DNA of 64,000 nt from Pseudomonas yangonensis. Its GTDB lineage: Bacteria > Pseudomonadota > Gammaproteobacteria > Pseudomonadales > Pseudomonadaceae. Below the pieces are notes generated by a model that had not been told where the DNA came from, did no database searches, and worked only from the letters and a program-made list of their open reading frames with translations. A program made the position numbers and the translations under genes. How positions within the stretch are numbered: position 1 is the first letter of the stretch; the number at the start of each line of letters is the position of its first letter. Location of the stretch: the NCBI RefSeq assembly GCF_009932725.1, contig NZ_BLJU01000022.1, positions 186,001 through 250,000 of the forward strand, written 5' to 3'. Below, piece by piece: positions 34,540-44,507 of this stretch.

Positions 34540-34782
34540 ATGGCCCGCAAGAAAGCCACCCCCGACTTCGAACACTCCCTCGCCGAGCTGCAGACTCTGG
34601 TCGAGCGCATGGAGAGCGGCGAGCTGTCGCTGGAAGACTCGCTGACCGCCTTCGAGCAAGGCATCGGCCTGACTCGCGAGTGCCAGGCCGCCCTGGCGCA
34701 GGCCGAGCAGAAGGTGCAGATCCTGCTGGAGCGCGATGGCGAGCTGCAGCCGGCGCCCTTCGACACGGACGAAACGGCATGA
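34540..34782 (+). CDS. xseB: Exodeoxyribonuclease VII small subunit
   Basis: 80 aa from the ATG at 34540, the usual length. The family signature is [20 protein letters not shown], then [19 protein letters not shown]. XseB assembles with XseA to form the single-strand exonuclease VII that degrades DNA to short oligonucleotides. It overlaps ispA by 4 bp (ATGA), as in most Pseudomonas genomes where xseB-ispA-dxs are close. Longer upstream frames are not used because they cross the intergenic REP region. Confidence 0.95.
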   Translation: MARKKATPDFEHSLAELQTLVERMESGELSLEDSLTAFEQGIGLTRECQAALAQAEQKVQILLERDGELQPAPFDTDETA

Positions 34783-35666
34783 TCGCGGCGTACCAGAAAC
34801 GCTGCCAGACCCGCGTCGACGCCGCCCTGGACGCCCTGTTCCAGCCGCCACGCCCGGAACTCGAACGGCTTTACCAGGCCATGCGTTATAGCGTCATGAA
34901 CGGCGGCAAACGCGTGCGTCCGTTGCTGGTCTACGCCGCCTGCGAAGCGCTGGAGGGCGAGATCGAACGCGCCGACGGTGCGGCCTGCGCCGTTGAGCTG
35001 ATCCATGCCTACTCGCTGGTACACGACGACCTGCCGGCAATGGATGACGATGATCTGCGTCGCGGCCAGCCGACCACCCACAAGGCCTTCGACGAAGCCG
35101 CCGCCATCCTTGCCGGCGATGCCTTGCAAAGCCTGGCGTTCGAAGTACTCGCCGATCGCCGCCGCAACCCACAAGACGCCGAGATACGCCTGCAGATGAT
35201 CGAACTGCTGAGCCAGGCCGCAGGGCCGGCGGGTATGGTCGGCGGCCAGGCCATCGACCTCGGCTCCGTCGGCGTGCAACTCGACCAGCAAGCCCTGGAG
35301 GTCATGCACCGGCACAAGACCGGCGCATTGATCGAGGCCAGCGTAGCGCTAGGCGCTCTGGCCAGCGGCAGTACCGACGAACTCGCGCGCAAGGCCCTGT
35401 TGCAATACGCCCGCGCCATCGGCCTGGCCTTCCAGGTGCAGGATGACATCCTCGACGTCGAGAGCGACACCGCCACCCTGGGCAAGACCCAGGGCAAGGA
35501 CGAAGCCGACGACAAGCCCACCTACCCGGCATTGCTCGGCCTCGACGCGGCCAAGGATTACGCCTTGGAGTTGTGCGACCAGGCCCTGCACGTACTGCGC
35601 CCGTTCGGCAACAGCGCCGAGCCACTGCGCGAGTTGGCGCGCTATATCGTCGAGCGACGCAGCTAG
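34779..35666 (+). CDS. ispA: Farnesyl diphosphate synthase
   Basis: 295 aa from the ATG overlapping the xseB stop. It joins DMAPP with two IPP to make farnesyl diphosphate for quinones and undecaprenyl carrier. The first Asp-rich motif is [17 protein letters not shown] and the second is [13 protein letters not shown]; the region [13 protein letters not shown] and TGALI-type segment are conserved. In many genomes dxs follows directly; here a repeat region, a carboxylase gene and a hydrolase gene lie between ispA and dxs, so the usual cluster has been opened by about 4.5 kb. Confidence 0.96.
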   Translation: MIAAYQKRCQTRVDAALDALFQPPRPELERLYQAMRYSVMNGGKRVRPLLVYAACEALEGEIERADGAACAVELIHAYSLVHDDLPAMDDDDLRRGQPTTHKAFDEAAAILAGDALQSLAFEVLADRRRNPQDAEIRLQMIELLSQAAGPAGMVGGQAIDLGSVGVQLDQQALEVMHRHKTGALIEASVALGALASGSTDELARKALLQYARAIGLAFQVQDDILDVESDTATLGKTQGKDEADDKPTYPALLGLDAAKDYALELCDQALHVLRPFGNSAEPLRELARYIVERRS

Positions 35667-35728
35667 CAGGCTGTTGAAAAACTACCTGCTAGGTGGCTTT
35701 TGTGGGAGCGGCTTCAGCCGCGATAGCC
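35664..35728. repeat. Half MITE end plus REP element after ispA
   Basis: TAGCAGGCTGTTGAAAAACT (35664-35683) matches the terminal sequence of the complete repeat at 42161-42320. It is followed by the REP core TGTGGGAGCGGCTTCAGCCG (35701-35720). The MITE body is missing, so this is a solo end or a relic. Confidence 0.65.
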
Positions 35729-35841
35729 GTCCTGCTCCATCATTGTCATCTATGACCGCATGATCGCCACATAAGGCTTGCTTTACCCCAGCAGCCAGCC
35801 TCCTAAGATGGCTCCATAACGACAAGACGTCCGGAGCCGCC

Positions 35842-38800
35842 ATGCCCTTCCCCGCCCTGCTGATCGCCAACCGCGGCGAGATCGCCATTCGCATCGCCCA
35901 GGCCTGCGCCGACCTCGGCATCCGCAGCGTCGCGGTATTCGCCGAGGACGACAGCGCCTGCCTGCACACGCGCAAGGCCGATCAGGCCGTGGCGCTGGCC
36001 GGTCGTGGTGTCGCGGCCTATCTGGATATGGATCAACTCATTGGCATCGCCCGTGAACAGGGCTGCACGGCCATCCACCCCGGCTACGGTTTTCTCGCCG
36101 AGAACGCCGAATTCGCCCGCCGTTGCCAGGCTGCTGGGCTGACCTTCGTCGGCCCGACGCCGGAAACCCTGCAACTGTTCGGCGACAAGGCCGCCGCCCG
36201 TGACCTGGCCGAACGCTGCGCAGTGCCGCTGGTGCCAGGGATCAACCGTCCGGTGACGCTGGAGCAGGCAAGCGCCTTTCTCGCCGAGCATGGCAGCGTG
36301 ATGCTCAAGGCCCTGGCCGGCGGCGGCGGGCGCGGCATGCGCGCAGTGGACGAGCCGACTCAACTGGCCGAGGCCTTCGTCCGCTGCGCCTCCGAAGCCC
36401 AAGTTGCCTTCGGCAGTGGCGCGCTGTACGTGGAAAAGCGCGTGCGCCGCGCCCGGCATATCGAAGTGCAGGTGCTCGGTGACGGCAGCGGCACAGTCAG
36501 CCACCTCTGGGAACGTGATTGCAGCCTGCAACGCCGTCATCAGAAGCTGGTGGAAATCGCGCCCAGCCCCGATCTGGATGCGGCCACCCGTGACGCGATC
36601 ATCGCCAGCGCCCTGCGCCTGGCCGCCGAGGTGCGCTACCAGGGTATCGGCACCTTCGAATTCCTGCTCGACCTCGACCAGCCTGGGCGCTTCTACTTCA
36701 TGGAGGCCAACCCGCGCGTGCAGGTGGAGCACACCGTCACCGAGCAGGTCACCGGCGTCGACCTGCTGCACACGCAACTGCACCTGGCCGCCGGCAAAAG
36801 CCTGGCCGAGCTGGGCCTGCTAACACCGCCCACGCCGAACGGCTATGCCGTGCAGGTGCGCCTGAATCTGGAAAGCCTGCTCGCCGACGGTACGGCGCGC
36901 CCGGCCGCCGGCGTGCTCACGGCCTACCAGCCGCCCTCCGGCCCCGGTCTGCGCGTGGATGGCTGCGGTTATGCTGGTTACGCCGTCAGCCCGGCCTACG
37001 ATTCACTGATCGCCAAGCTGATCGCCAGCACCAACGACTACCCCAGCGCCCTGCGCCGCGCCTACCGGGGGCTGTGCGAGTTTAGCCTCGAAGGCGTGGC
37101 GAGCAACCTGCACCTGCTGCAGAACCTGCTGCAGCGCGACGAGGTGATCGCCAACCGGGTCGACACTACCTATGTCGAGCGGCAACTGAGCGAGTTGCTG
37201 GCTGCCCGCGAACAAGCCCATCCACATCGCTACTTCGCCGTCGACGCTGCGCTGCACAACGCCAAGGCCACTGTCGACGCCCCGCCCGGCACCCTGGCGC
37301 TGAGCGCGCCCAGCGCTGGCGTGCTGGTCAGCCTGGCGGTGGCCGAGGGCGACGCCGTGGCCGCCGGCCAGCGCATCGCCGTACTGGAGGCGATGAAGAT
37401 GGAATTCGAGGTCAAGGCCGAGCACAGCGGCATCGTCCGTGCGCTGACGGTTGCACCCGGTGACGCCATCGGCGAGGGCCAGGCGCTAGCGTTTCTGCAG
37501 CCGGCCGAGGTGGATGGCCTCGCCGAGCACGGCGAGCAGGCGGTCGACCTGGCGCATATCCGCGCCGATCTGGCCGAAGTGCTGGAGCGCCATGCGCGCC
37601 TAACCGACGCGCGCCGCCCCGAGGCCGTGGCGAAAAGGCGCAAGACCGGCCAGCGCACGGTGCGGGAAAACCTCGCCGACTTGCTCGATGCCGACAGCTT
37701 TATCGAATACGGCGCCATGGCCCTGGCCGCCCAGCGCCGCCGCCGTTCGCCCGAGGAACTGCTGGAACTGAGCCCGGCCGATGGCCTGGTCGCCGGTATC
37801 GGCACGGTAAACGCCGCGCGCTTCGGCAGCGAAGCCGCGCGCTGCATGGCCATCGCCTACGACTACACGGTATTCGCCGGCACCCAGGGGGTGATGAACC
37901 ACAAGAAGACCGACCGCATGCTGGCCCTGGCCGAGCAGTGGCGTCTGCCGGTGGTGCTGTTCGCCGAAGGCGGCGGCGGCCGGCCGGGGGATACCGATTT
38001 CGTTGGCGTGGCCGGGCTGGACTGCCACACCTTCGTCGCCATGGCCAAACTCTCCGGCCTGGTGCCGACGGTCGGCGTGGTCTCCGGCCGCTGCTTCGCC
38101 GGCAACGCCGCACTGCTCGGCTGCTGCGACGTGATCATCGCCACCCGTAATGCCAGCATCGGTATGGCCGGCCCGGCGATGATCGAAGGCGGCGGCCTGG
38201 GCAGCTTCACCCCCGAACAGGTCGGCCCGACCAGCGTGCAGGGCCCCAACGGGGTGATCGACGTGCTGGTCGAAGACGAGGCCGCAGCGGTCGCTGTGGC
38301 CAAGCAGTACCTGGGCTATTTCCAGGGCCCGGTGAGCGGCTGGCAGTGCCGTGATCCCCGCGAGCTGCGCCAGGTGATCCCGGAAAACCGCCTGCGCGTG
38401 TATGACATCCGCAAAGTAATCGAGCTGCTGGCCGATGACGGCAGCGTGCTGGAGCTGCGCCGCCAGTTCGCCCCCGGCCTGATCACCACGCTGATTCGTA
38501 TCGAAGGCAAGCCGTTCGGGCTGATCGCCAACAACCCCGCGCACCTGGGTGGCGCCATCGATGCCGTGGCCGGCGACAAGGCCGCGCGTTTTCTGCAACT
38601 GTGCGAGGCGCATGACCTGCCCATCGTCTCGCTGTGCGACACTCCCGGTTTCATGGTCGGCCCGGAAGCGGAGAAACAGGCCACGGTGCGTCACGTCTCG
38701 CGCCTGTTCGTCACCGCCGCCAGCCTCACGGTGCCCTTCTTCACCCTGGTGCTGCGCAAGGGCTACGGCCTCGGCGCCCAGGCCATGGCCGCCGGCAGCT

Positions 38801-39114
38801 TCCATTCGCCGCTGTTCACCGCCGCCTGGCCCAGTGGCGAATTCGGCGCCATGGGCCTGGAAGGCGCGGTGCGCCTGGGCTTCGCCAAGGAGCTGGCGGC
38901 CCAGCCGGACGAGGCCGCGCGCCAGGCGCTGTTCGACAAGCTGGTGGCCAAGGCCTATGACAACGGCAAGGCGCTGAACATGGCCAGCTATCTGGAGATC
39001 GACGCTGTGATCGACCCGGCAGACAGCCGCGCCTGGCTGCTGCGCGGTCTCAATGCGGCGCCACGTCCGCCCCGGCGTGATGGCAAGAAACGTCCCTTTA
39101 TCGACACCTGGTAA
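35842..39114 (+). CDS. Single-chain biotin-dependent acyl-CoA carboxylase (BC-BCCP-CT)
   Basis: 1090 aa that fuse all three activities of an acyl-CoA carboxylase. Residues 1 to about 450 are biotin carboxylase (LIANRGEIAIRIAQACADLG, ATP grasp with LKALAGGGGRGMR, and FYFMEANPRVQVEHTVTE). A biotin-carrier domain lies at about 485-555 with the biotinylated Lys in VLEAMKMEFEV (about residue 518). From about 600 the carboxyltransferase follows with both beta/alpha crotonase-like halves (FAEGGGGRPGDTD, GGAIDAVAGDKAARFL, RKGYGLGAQAMAAGS). The multi-subunit housekeeping ACC is encoded elsewhere in Pseudomonas, so this is a second enzyme whose acyl-CoA substrate (acetyl, propionyl or other) cannot be decided. 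The hydrolase gene starts 6 bp later. Confidence 0.88.
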   Translation: MPFPALLIANRGEIAIRIAQACADLGIRSVAVFAEDDSACLHTRKADQAVALAGRGVAAYLDMDQLIGIAREQGCTAIHPGYGFLAENAEFARRCQAAGLTFVGPTPETLQLFGDKAAARDLAERCAVPLVPGINRPVTLEQASAFLAEHGSVMLKALAGGGGRGMRAVDEPTQLAEAFVRCASEAQVAFGSGALYVEKRVRRARHIEVQVLGDGSGTVSHLWERDCSLQRRHQKLVEIAPSPDLDAATRDAIIASALRLAAEVRYQGIGTFEFLLDLDQPGRFYFMEANPRVQVEHTVTEQVTGVDLLHTQLHLAAGKSLAELGLLTPPTPNGYAVQVRLNLESLLADGTARPAAGVLTAYQPPSGPGLRVDGCGYAGYAVSPAYDSLIAKLIASTNDYPSALRRAYRGLCEFSLEGVASNLHLLQNLLQRDEVIANRVDTTYVERQLSELLAAREQAHPHRYFAVDAALHNAKATVDAPPGTLALSAPSAGVLVSLAVAEGDAVAAGQRIAVLEAMKMEFEVKAEHSGIVRALTVAPGDAIGEGQALAFLQPAEVDGLAEHGEQAVDLAHIRADLAEVLERHARLTDARRPEAVAKRRKTGQRTVRENLADLLDADSFIEYGAMALAAQRRRRSPEELLELSPADGLVAGIGTVNAARFGSEAARCMAIAYDYTVFAGTQGVMNHKKTDRMLALAEQWRLPVVLFAEGGGGRPGDTDFVGVAGLDCHTFVAMAKLSGLVPTVGVVSGRCFAGNAALLGCCDVIIATRNASIGMAGPAMIEGGGLGSFTPEQVGPTSVQGPNGVIDVLVEDEAAAVAVAKQYLGYFQGPVSGWQCRDPRELRQVIPENRLRVYDIRKVIELLADDGSVLELRRQFAPGLITTLIRIEGKPFGLIANNPAHLGGAIDAVAGDKAARFLQLCEAHDLPIVSLCDTPGFMVGPEAEKQATVRHVSRLFVTAASLTVPFFTLVLRKGYGLGAQAMAAGSFHSPLFTAAWPSGEFGAMGLEGAVRLGFAKELAAQPDEAARQALFDKLVAKAYDNGKALNMASYLEIDAVIDPADSRAWLLRGLNAAPRPPRRDGKKRPFIDTW

Positions 39115-39120
39115 TCGCCC

Positions 39121-40071
39121 ATGCATATCGATCACCGCCTGCTCGCCGTCAATGGCATCGAACTCAGCCTGTACAGCACCGGCCCCGAGCACGGCAAACC
39201 GGTGTGGCTGCTGCATGGCTTTCCCGAGTGCTGGTACGCCTGGCATCCGCAGATCGAGGCGCTGGCCACCGCCGGCTATCGCGTGTTCGCCCCGGAAATG
39301 CGCGGCTATGGCGCCAGCAGCGCGCCGGCCGACCCGGCGGCCTATGACCTACTCACCCTGTGCGGCGATATCCAGGCGGCAATGGGCATGCTCGGCCAGC
39401 GCGAGGTAGCGGTGGTCGGCCACGACTGGGGCGCGCCGGTGGCCTGGCACCTGGCGCTACTGGAGCCACAACGGGTCAAGGCGCTCGGCGCGCTGTCGGT
39501 GCCTTTCGGCGGCCGGCCGAAACGCCCGGTCATCGAGATGATGCGCGAGGCCTTTGCCGGGCGCTTCCACTACATTCTTTACTTCCAGCAGCCGGGCGTG
39601 GCCGAGGCCGAACTGGACGAAGACATCGGCCGCAGCCTGCGTCTGCTGCTCGGCGGCCTGGGCGATGCCCTGCTGGCGACGGACAAACCGGCCGACGCGC
39701 GGCTGCTCGATGGCGTGCCGGATGACCTGCCGCTGCCGGCCTGGTGCAACGAGGCGACGTTCGCCCACTACCTGCGCACCTTCGAGCGCCACGGCTTTCG
39801 CGGCGCGCTGAACTGGTACCGCAACTTCGAGCGCAACTGGCAGCGTACCGAGCACCTGGCCGGGCTGCAGGTGACACAGCCGACGCTGTTCCTGCTCGGG
39901 GAAAACGACCCGGTGGGCCGCTTCGAAGCGCCGACGCTGAAACGCATGGGCGACAAGGTGCCGCAGCTGGAGCGCCACGATCTGCCTGGCGCCGGCCACT
40001 GGCTGCAGGGCGAATGCGCCGAACGGGTCAGCGCCCTGCTGCTGGATTTCCTTGCACGAAACTACCGGTAG
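39121..40071 (+). CDS. Alpha/beta hydrolase, epoxide-hydrolase-like
   Basis: 316 aa. The oxyanion-hole motif LLHGFPECWYAW and the nucleophile elbow VVGHDWGAPVAW (Asp nucleophile) are those of soluble epoxide hydrolases and haloacid/haloalkane-type relatives. The catalytic His is in GAGHWLQGECAE near the C-terminus, and a likely acid residue lies around LGENDPVGRF. A cap domain with Tyr residues (about 150-210) is present. It begins 6 bp after the carboxylase gene, so the two probably form an operon. The natural substrate is unknown; ester hydrolase activity is less likely given Asp rather than Ser. Confidence 0.85.
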   Translation: MHIDHRLLAVNGIELSLYSTGPEHGKPVWLLHGFPECWYAWHPQIEALATAGYRVFAPEMRGYGASSAPADPAAYDLLTLCGDIQAAMGMLGQREVAVVGHDWGAPVAWHLALLEPQRVKALGALSVPFGGRPKRPVIEMMREAFAGRFHYILYFQQPGVAEAELDEDIGRSLRLLLGGLGDALLATDKPADARLLDGVPDDLPLPAWCNEATFAHYLRTFERHGFRGALNWYRNFERNWQRTEHLAGLQVTQPTLFLLGENDPVGRFEAPTLKRMGDKVPQLERHDLPGAGHWLQGECAERVSALLLDFLARNYR

Positions 40072-40153
40072 CGCCGATGTGGTCAGCAGATTGGGCTGTT
40101 TTCCTGGCATCAGGTAAACTGCCGCATCTTTTACGCCTATAACGATTCGCCTG

Positions 40154-42049
40154 ATGCCGACCACTTTCCACGAGATCCCCCGCGAGCGCCCGTTGACGCC
40201 GCTGCTCGACAGCGCCAACACGCCCGACGAACTGCGCCGCCTGGCCGAAGCGGACCTGGAAACCCTCGCCGATGAACTGCGCCAGTACCTGCTCTACAGC
40301 GTCGGCCAGAGCGGCGGGCACTTCGGTGCCGGCCTGGGCGTCATCGAGCTGACCATCGCCCTGCACTACGTCTTCGACACTCCCGATGACCGCCTGGTGT
40401 GGGACGTCGGTCACCAGGCCTACCCGCACAAGATTCTCACCGGTCGCCGCGAGCGCATGGCTACGCTGCGCCAGAAGGACGGCCTCGCCGCCTTCCCGCG
40501 CCGCTCCGAGAGCGAGTACGACACCTTCGGTGTCGGCCACTCCAGCACCAGCATCAGCGCGGCGCTGGGCATGGCCATCGCCGCCCGCCTGAAAGGCGAG
40601 AAGCGCAAGAGCGTGGCGGTGATCGGCGACGGCGCACTGACTGCCGGCATGGCCTTCGAGGCGCTCAACCACGCCACCGACGTCGGCGCCAACATGCTGG
40701 TGATCCTCAACGACAACGACATGTCGATCTCCAAGAACGTCGGCGGCCTGTCCAACTACCTGGCCAAGATCATCTCCAGCCGCACCTACGCCAGCATGCG
40801 CGAGGGCAGCAAGAAGATCCTTTCGCATCTGCCGGGCGCCTGGGAGATCGCGCGCAAGGTCGAGGAACATGCCAAGGGCATGCTGGTGCCCGGCACCCTG
40901 TTCGAGGAGCTGGGCTGGAACTACGTCGGCCCCATCGACGGCCACGACCTGCCCACCCTGCTGGCGACCCTGCGCAATATGCGCGACCTGGACGGCCCGC
41001 AATTCCTCCACGTAGTGACCAAGAAGGGCAAGGGCTTCGCCCCGGCCGAGCTTGATCCCATCGGCTACCACGCCATCACCAAGCTGGAGCCGGTAACGCC
41101 TGTCGCCGCCCCCAAGAAGCCCAGCGGCCCGAAATACTCCAACGTGTTCGGCCAGTGGCTGTGCGACATGGCCGAGCAGGACGCGCGCCTGGTGGGCATC
41201 ACCCCGGCGATGAAGGAAGGCTCGGACCTGGTGGCCTTCGCCGAGCGCTTCCCCGAGCGCTACTTCGACGTGGCGATCGCCGAGCAGCACGCCGTGACCC
41301 TGGCGGCCGGCATGGCCTGCGAAGGCGCCAAACCGGTGGTGGCGATCTATTCCACCTTCCTCCAGCGCGCCTATGACCAGCTGATCCATGATGTCGCCGT
41401 GCAGCACCTCGACGTGCTGTTCGCCATCGACCGCGCCGGCCTGGTCGGCGAGGACGGCCCGACCCACGCCGGCAGCTTCGACCTGTCCTACCTGCGTTGC
41501 ATCCCCGGCATGCTGGTGATGACCCCGAGCGACGAGAACGAGCTGCGCCGCATGCTCACCACCGGTCACCTGTTCGACGGCCCGGCCGCCGTACGCTACC
41601 CGCGCGGCAGCGGCCCCAACGCCCCGCTCGATGCTGGCCTGGAGCCGCTGGAAATTGGCAAAGCGGTGGTGCGCCGTCAGGGCAAGGGCGTCGCCCTGCT
41701 GGCCTTCGGCGTGCAACTGGCCGAAGCCCTGCGCGTCGGCGAAACGCTGGACGCCACGGTAGTCGACATGCGCTTCGTCAAACCCCTGGACGAAGCCTTG
41801 CTACGCGAACTGGCGGGCAACCACGCGCTGCTGGTGACCATCGAAGAAAACAGCATCATGGGCGGCGCCGGCAGCGCGGTCAGCGAATTCTTCGCTGCCG
41901 AGAACCGCCAGGTGCCGATGCTGCACCTCGGCCTGCCCGACTACTACGTCGAGCACGCCAAGCCCAGCCAGATGCTCGCCGAATGCGGCCTCGACGAAGC
42001 CGGTATCGAACGCGCGGTACGCCAACGCCTGAGCCTGCTGCAGACTTGA
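40154..42049 (+). CDS. dxs: 1-deoxy-D-xylulose-5-phosphate synthase
   Basis: 631 aa, full length. First enzyme of the MEP isoprenoid pathway: it condenses pyruvate with glyceraldehyde 3-phosphate using thiamine diphosphate. Visible motifs are the ThDP-binding [17 protein letters not shown] ... NDNDMSIS, the N-terminal [30 protein letters not shown], and the transketolase-like [15 protein letters not shown] and [15 protein letters not shown]. It functions in the same pathway as ispA, 4.5 kb upstream. A MITE-like repeat and the cobalamin riboswitch lie after the stop. Confidence 0.97.
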   Translation: MPTTFHEIPRERPLTPLLDSANTPDELRRLAEADLETLADELRQYLLYSVGQSGGHFGAGLGVIELTIALHYVFDTPDDRLVWDVGHQAYPHKILTGRRERMATLRQKDGLAAFPRRSESEYDTFGVGHSSTSISAALGMAIAARLKGEKRKSVAVIGDGALTAGMAFEALNHATDVGANMLVILNDNDMSISKNVGGLSNYLAKIISSRTYASMREGSKKILSHLPGAWEIARKVEEHAKGMLVPGTLFEELGWNYVGPIDGHDLPTLLATLRNMRDLDGPQFLHVVTKKGKGFAPAELDPIGYHAITKLEPVTPVAAPKKPSGPKYSNVFGQWLCDMAEQDARLVGITPAMKEGSDLVAFAERFPERYFDVAIAEQHAVTLAAGMACEGAKPVVAIYSTFLQRAYDQLIHDVAVQHLDVLFAIDRAGLVGEDGPTHAGSFDLSYLRCIPGMLVMTPSDENELRRMLTTGHLFDGPAAVRYPRGSGPNAPLDAGLEPLEIGKAVVRRQGKGVALLAFGVQLAEALRVGETLDATVVDMRFVKPLDEALLRELAGNHALLVTIEENSIMGGAGSAVSEFFAAENRQVPMLHLGLPDYYVEHAKPSQMLAECGLDEAGIERAVRQRLSLLQT

Positions 42050-42160
42050 GCATGAAGCCCGCTCATCGCCGGATGAGCGGGGCTTGCTTGTCATTCATAC
42101 CCACCCGAACTAAGGTGCGCGCACTTCATGTTCCGCCAGGGTGCGCTGCGCAAGCGGCGT

Positions 42161-42320
42161 CAGCAGGCCGTTGAAAACCTAGGCGAGGCAGGCGAGACAA
42201 GGCAAGAACGGCCGAAAAGCGAAGTTTACGAGTTGTAAATGAGCATTTTTGACTGGGCTCGCACACGAGGCCGTTCTTAACGCAGTATTGCCAACGCAGG
42301 TAGTTTTCAACGGTCTGCTG
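42161..42320. repeat. MITE-like repeat with terminal inverted repeats
   Basis: A 160-bp unit is bounded by CAGCAGGCCGTTGAAAAC (42161-42178) and, inverted, GTTTTCAACGGTCTGCTG (42303-42320), 16 of 18 matching. The body (CGAGGCAGGCGAGACAAGG and so on to GTTCTTAACGCAGTATTG) is of the type commonly repeated in Pseudomonas genomes. It abuts the beginning of the cobalamin riboswitch. No coding capacity. Confidence 0.78.
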
Positions 42321-42480
42321 AACGGGAAGTCGGTGCGCTCTTCATGAGCAATCCCGACGCTGCCCCCGCAACGGTAATCGACAGCGAGCGCTGAGCTTGC
42401 GCCACGTCCTATAGCCACTGGGCCATGCCTGGGAAGGCGGACGCGGGTCGAGAGCCCGGAGACCGGCCCAGGCGGTGTGA
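42321..42480 (+). promoter_or_regulatory. Cobalamin riboswitch
   Basis: The conserved elements occur in order: AACGGGAAGTCGGTG near the start, GACGCTGCCCCCGCAACGGT in the middle, and the B12 box GAGCCCGGAGACCGGCC (42452-42468). The downstream gene is btuB, 93 bp away. Binding of adenosylcobalamin should lower btuB expression. The upstream MITE touches its 5' side, so the promoter must lie inside or before that repeat. Confidence 0.92.
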
Positions 42481-42572
42481 CTGGTGTTGCGGAGGGCGAC
42501 ACGGTCAAGCGCCGCCCTGCCCGCGCTTGCGCCTGCCCTCCTCAACCGTCTGCCGACCGTTGAGGAAATAGA

Positions 42573-44459
42573 ATGAAACTGCCCCTTCTGGCTCTGGCCA
42601 TAGCCGTCACGCCAGGCCTATCGCAGGCTGCCGAACCTTATCTGGCCGAGCCGCTGGTCGTTACCTCTGGACGCCTGTCCGAACCACAAGCACAGGCTAC
42701 CGCCGCCAGCACGGTGTTCGAGCGAGCGGACATCGAGCGCCTGCAGGCCAGCAGCGTGCCCGACCTGCTCAGCCGCGTGCCCGGTGTGTCCATCGTGCAG
42801 AGCGGCGGTCGCGGTAGCCTCACCAGCCTGTTCCTACGTGGCGCCAACGCCAACCAGACGCTGGTATTGGTCGATGGCGTACGTCTGAATGCGGCCGCCA
42901 GCGGCCTGGCCCGCCTGGAATTTCTCAGCCCTGAGCAGATCGAGCGTATCGAGGTTGTGCGCGGCGCCCGTTCGGCGCTTTACGGCTCCGACGCCATTGG
43001 CGGGGTGATCCAGATCTTCACCCGGCGCGACGAGGAAGGCCTGCAGCCACGCCTGCGCCTGGCCGCCGGCAGTCAGCAGACGTTCGAACGCAGCCTGGGT
43101 CTATCCGGCGGCGACCAGCGCACCCGCGTCGACCTCGGCGCCAGCCTGGTCGAGCGCGCCGGTTTCGACCGCTCCCAGGATGGGCGTGGCTACGACAATG
43201 ACCACGACGGCCTGCGCCGCAAGGCTTTCAACTTGAGTCTGGAGCATCGCTTCACTGACCGCCTCAAGGGTGGCCTGAACCTGCTTGAGCAACGCGGCGA
43301 GAGTGAATACGACGATCTGTTCAGCTTCGATCCGGGCAATCCCAGCGAACACTTCAGCGTCTCCAGTGTCGCCGGTCATCTCGAGGCACAGCTCGCTGAG
43401 CGCTGGAGCAGCCGCTTGGAACTCGGCCACGGTGAGGACAAGAGTGAAAACCGCGACCCGTTGAATGCCGACAACAACTATGTCTACAACACCTACCGCG
43501 ACAGCGCCGGCTGGCTCAACACCCTGCGAATCGGCGACGCTCACCAGGTACTGCTCGGCCTCGACTGGTACGAGGAGCGCTTGGGCAGCGACAGCGATTT
43601 CAGCCACAGCGAACGCTGGAACCGGGCCGCCTTCGCCCAGCACCGTTATCGTGGCAACGGTTTCGCCACCGAACTGGGCCTGCGCCACGACGACAACCAG
43701 CAGTTCGGCAGCGAGAACACCTGGAACGCGGCGCTGAGCCTGGACCTGGCCGAGCGTCTGGAGCTGGTACTGAGCTACGGCGAGGGCTTCCATGCACCGA
43801 CCTTCAACGACCTTTACTTCCCGACCAGTTCGTTCTACGGCGGCAACCCGGATCTCGCCCCGGAGCGCTCGAAGACCTACGAGGCACAACTGCGCGGCGA
43901 TCACCTGGATACCCGTTGGAGCCTGTCGGCCTACCGTACCGAGGTCGAGGACCTGATCACCGTGGTCAGCGACCCGGTGACCTTCTTCAGCACTCCAATG
44001 AACGTCAACAAGGCGCGTCTGCAGGGCCTGGAACTGAATATCGAACGCGAACTGCTGGGCTGGCAGGCGACCCTCGGCGCCAGTCTGCTCGACCCGCGTG
44101 ATCGCAACAGCGGCCACACCCTGCCGCGCCGCGCCAAGCGCAGTCTGAGCCTGGACCTGGATCGTCAGTTCGGCGCGTTCGCCGCCGGCATGACCTGGCA
44201 GGCGTTCTCCGGCCGCTACGACGATGCCGCCAACAATCGCAAGATCGCCGGCTACGGCCTGCTGGGTGCGCGCGCAAGCTGGCGGATGGACGAGGAGCTG
44301 CTTTGGCAGGTCAAGATCGACAACCTGCTGGACAAGAACTATTCCCAGGCCCTGTACAGCCGCCCTGATGATCCGTTCTTCAGCAGCGTGAGTTATTACG
44401 GCTACCGCGAGGAAGGCCGCAGCGCCCTGCTCTCGCTGACCTGGACGCCGCAACTCTGA
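42573..44459 (+). CDS. btuB: TonB-dependent vitamin B12 receptor
   Basis: 628 aa. Signal peptide MKLPLLALAIAVTPGLSQA, then TonB-box EPLVVTSGR. The plug domain contains VPDLLSRVPGVSIVQSGGRG and IERIEVVRGARSALYGSDAIGG; the barrel follows with alternating aromatic strands and ends in the typical C-terminal segment SYYGYREEGRSALLSLTW. It takes up cobalamin across the outer membrane with energy from TonB. The riboswitch directly upstream confirms the assignment. The convergent gene at 44508 is a BtuF-like binding protein. Confidence 0.95.
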   Translation: MKLPLLALAIAVTPGLSQAAEPYLAEPLVVTSGRLSEPQAQATAASTVFERADIERLQASSVPDLLSRVPGVSIVQSGGRGSLTSLFLRGANANQTLVLVDGVRLNAAASGLARLEFLSPEQIERIEVVRGARSALYGSDAIGGVIQIFTRRDEEGLQPRLRLAAGSQQTFERSLGLSGGDQRTRVDLGASLVERAGFDRSQDGRGYDNDHDGLRRKAFNLSLEHRFTDRLKGGLNLLEQRGESEYDDLFSFDPGNPSEHFSVSSVAGHLEAQLAERWSSRLELGHGEDKSENRDPLNADNNYVYNTYRDSAGWLNTLRIGDAHQVLLGLDWYEERLGSDSDFSHSERWNRAAFAQHRYRGNGFATELGLRHDDNQQFGSENTWNAALSLDLAERLELVLSYGEGFHAPTFNDLYFPTSSFYGGNPDLAPERSKTYEAQLRGDHLDTRWSLSAYRTEVEDLITVVSDPVTFFSTPMNVNKARLQGLELNIERELLGWQATLGASLLDPRDRNSGHTLPRRAKRSLSLDLDRQFGAFAAGMTWQAFSGRYDDAANNRKIAGYGLLGARASWRMDEELLWQVKIDNLLDKNYSQALYSRPDDPFFSSVSYYGYREEGRSALLSLTWTPQL

Positions 44460-44507
44460 TGCCACTGCACGCACGCACCCTGCTTGGGGTGCGCAGCGCC
44501 CCATGAA

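Noticed and set aside
37600-39246. Long open frame of 548 codons on the minus strand
   Set aside because: Shadow of the carboxylase gene, whose domains are unmistakable on the plus strand.
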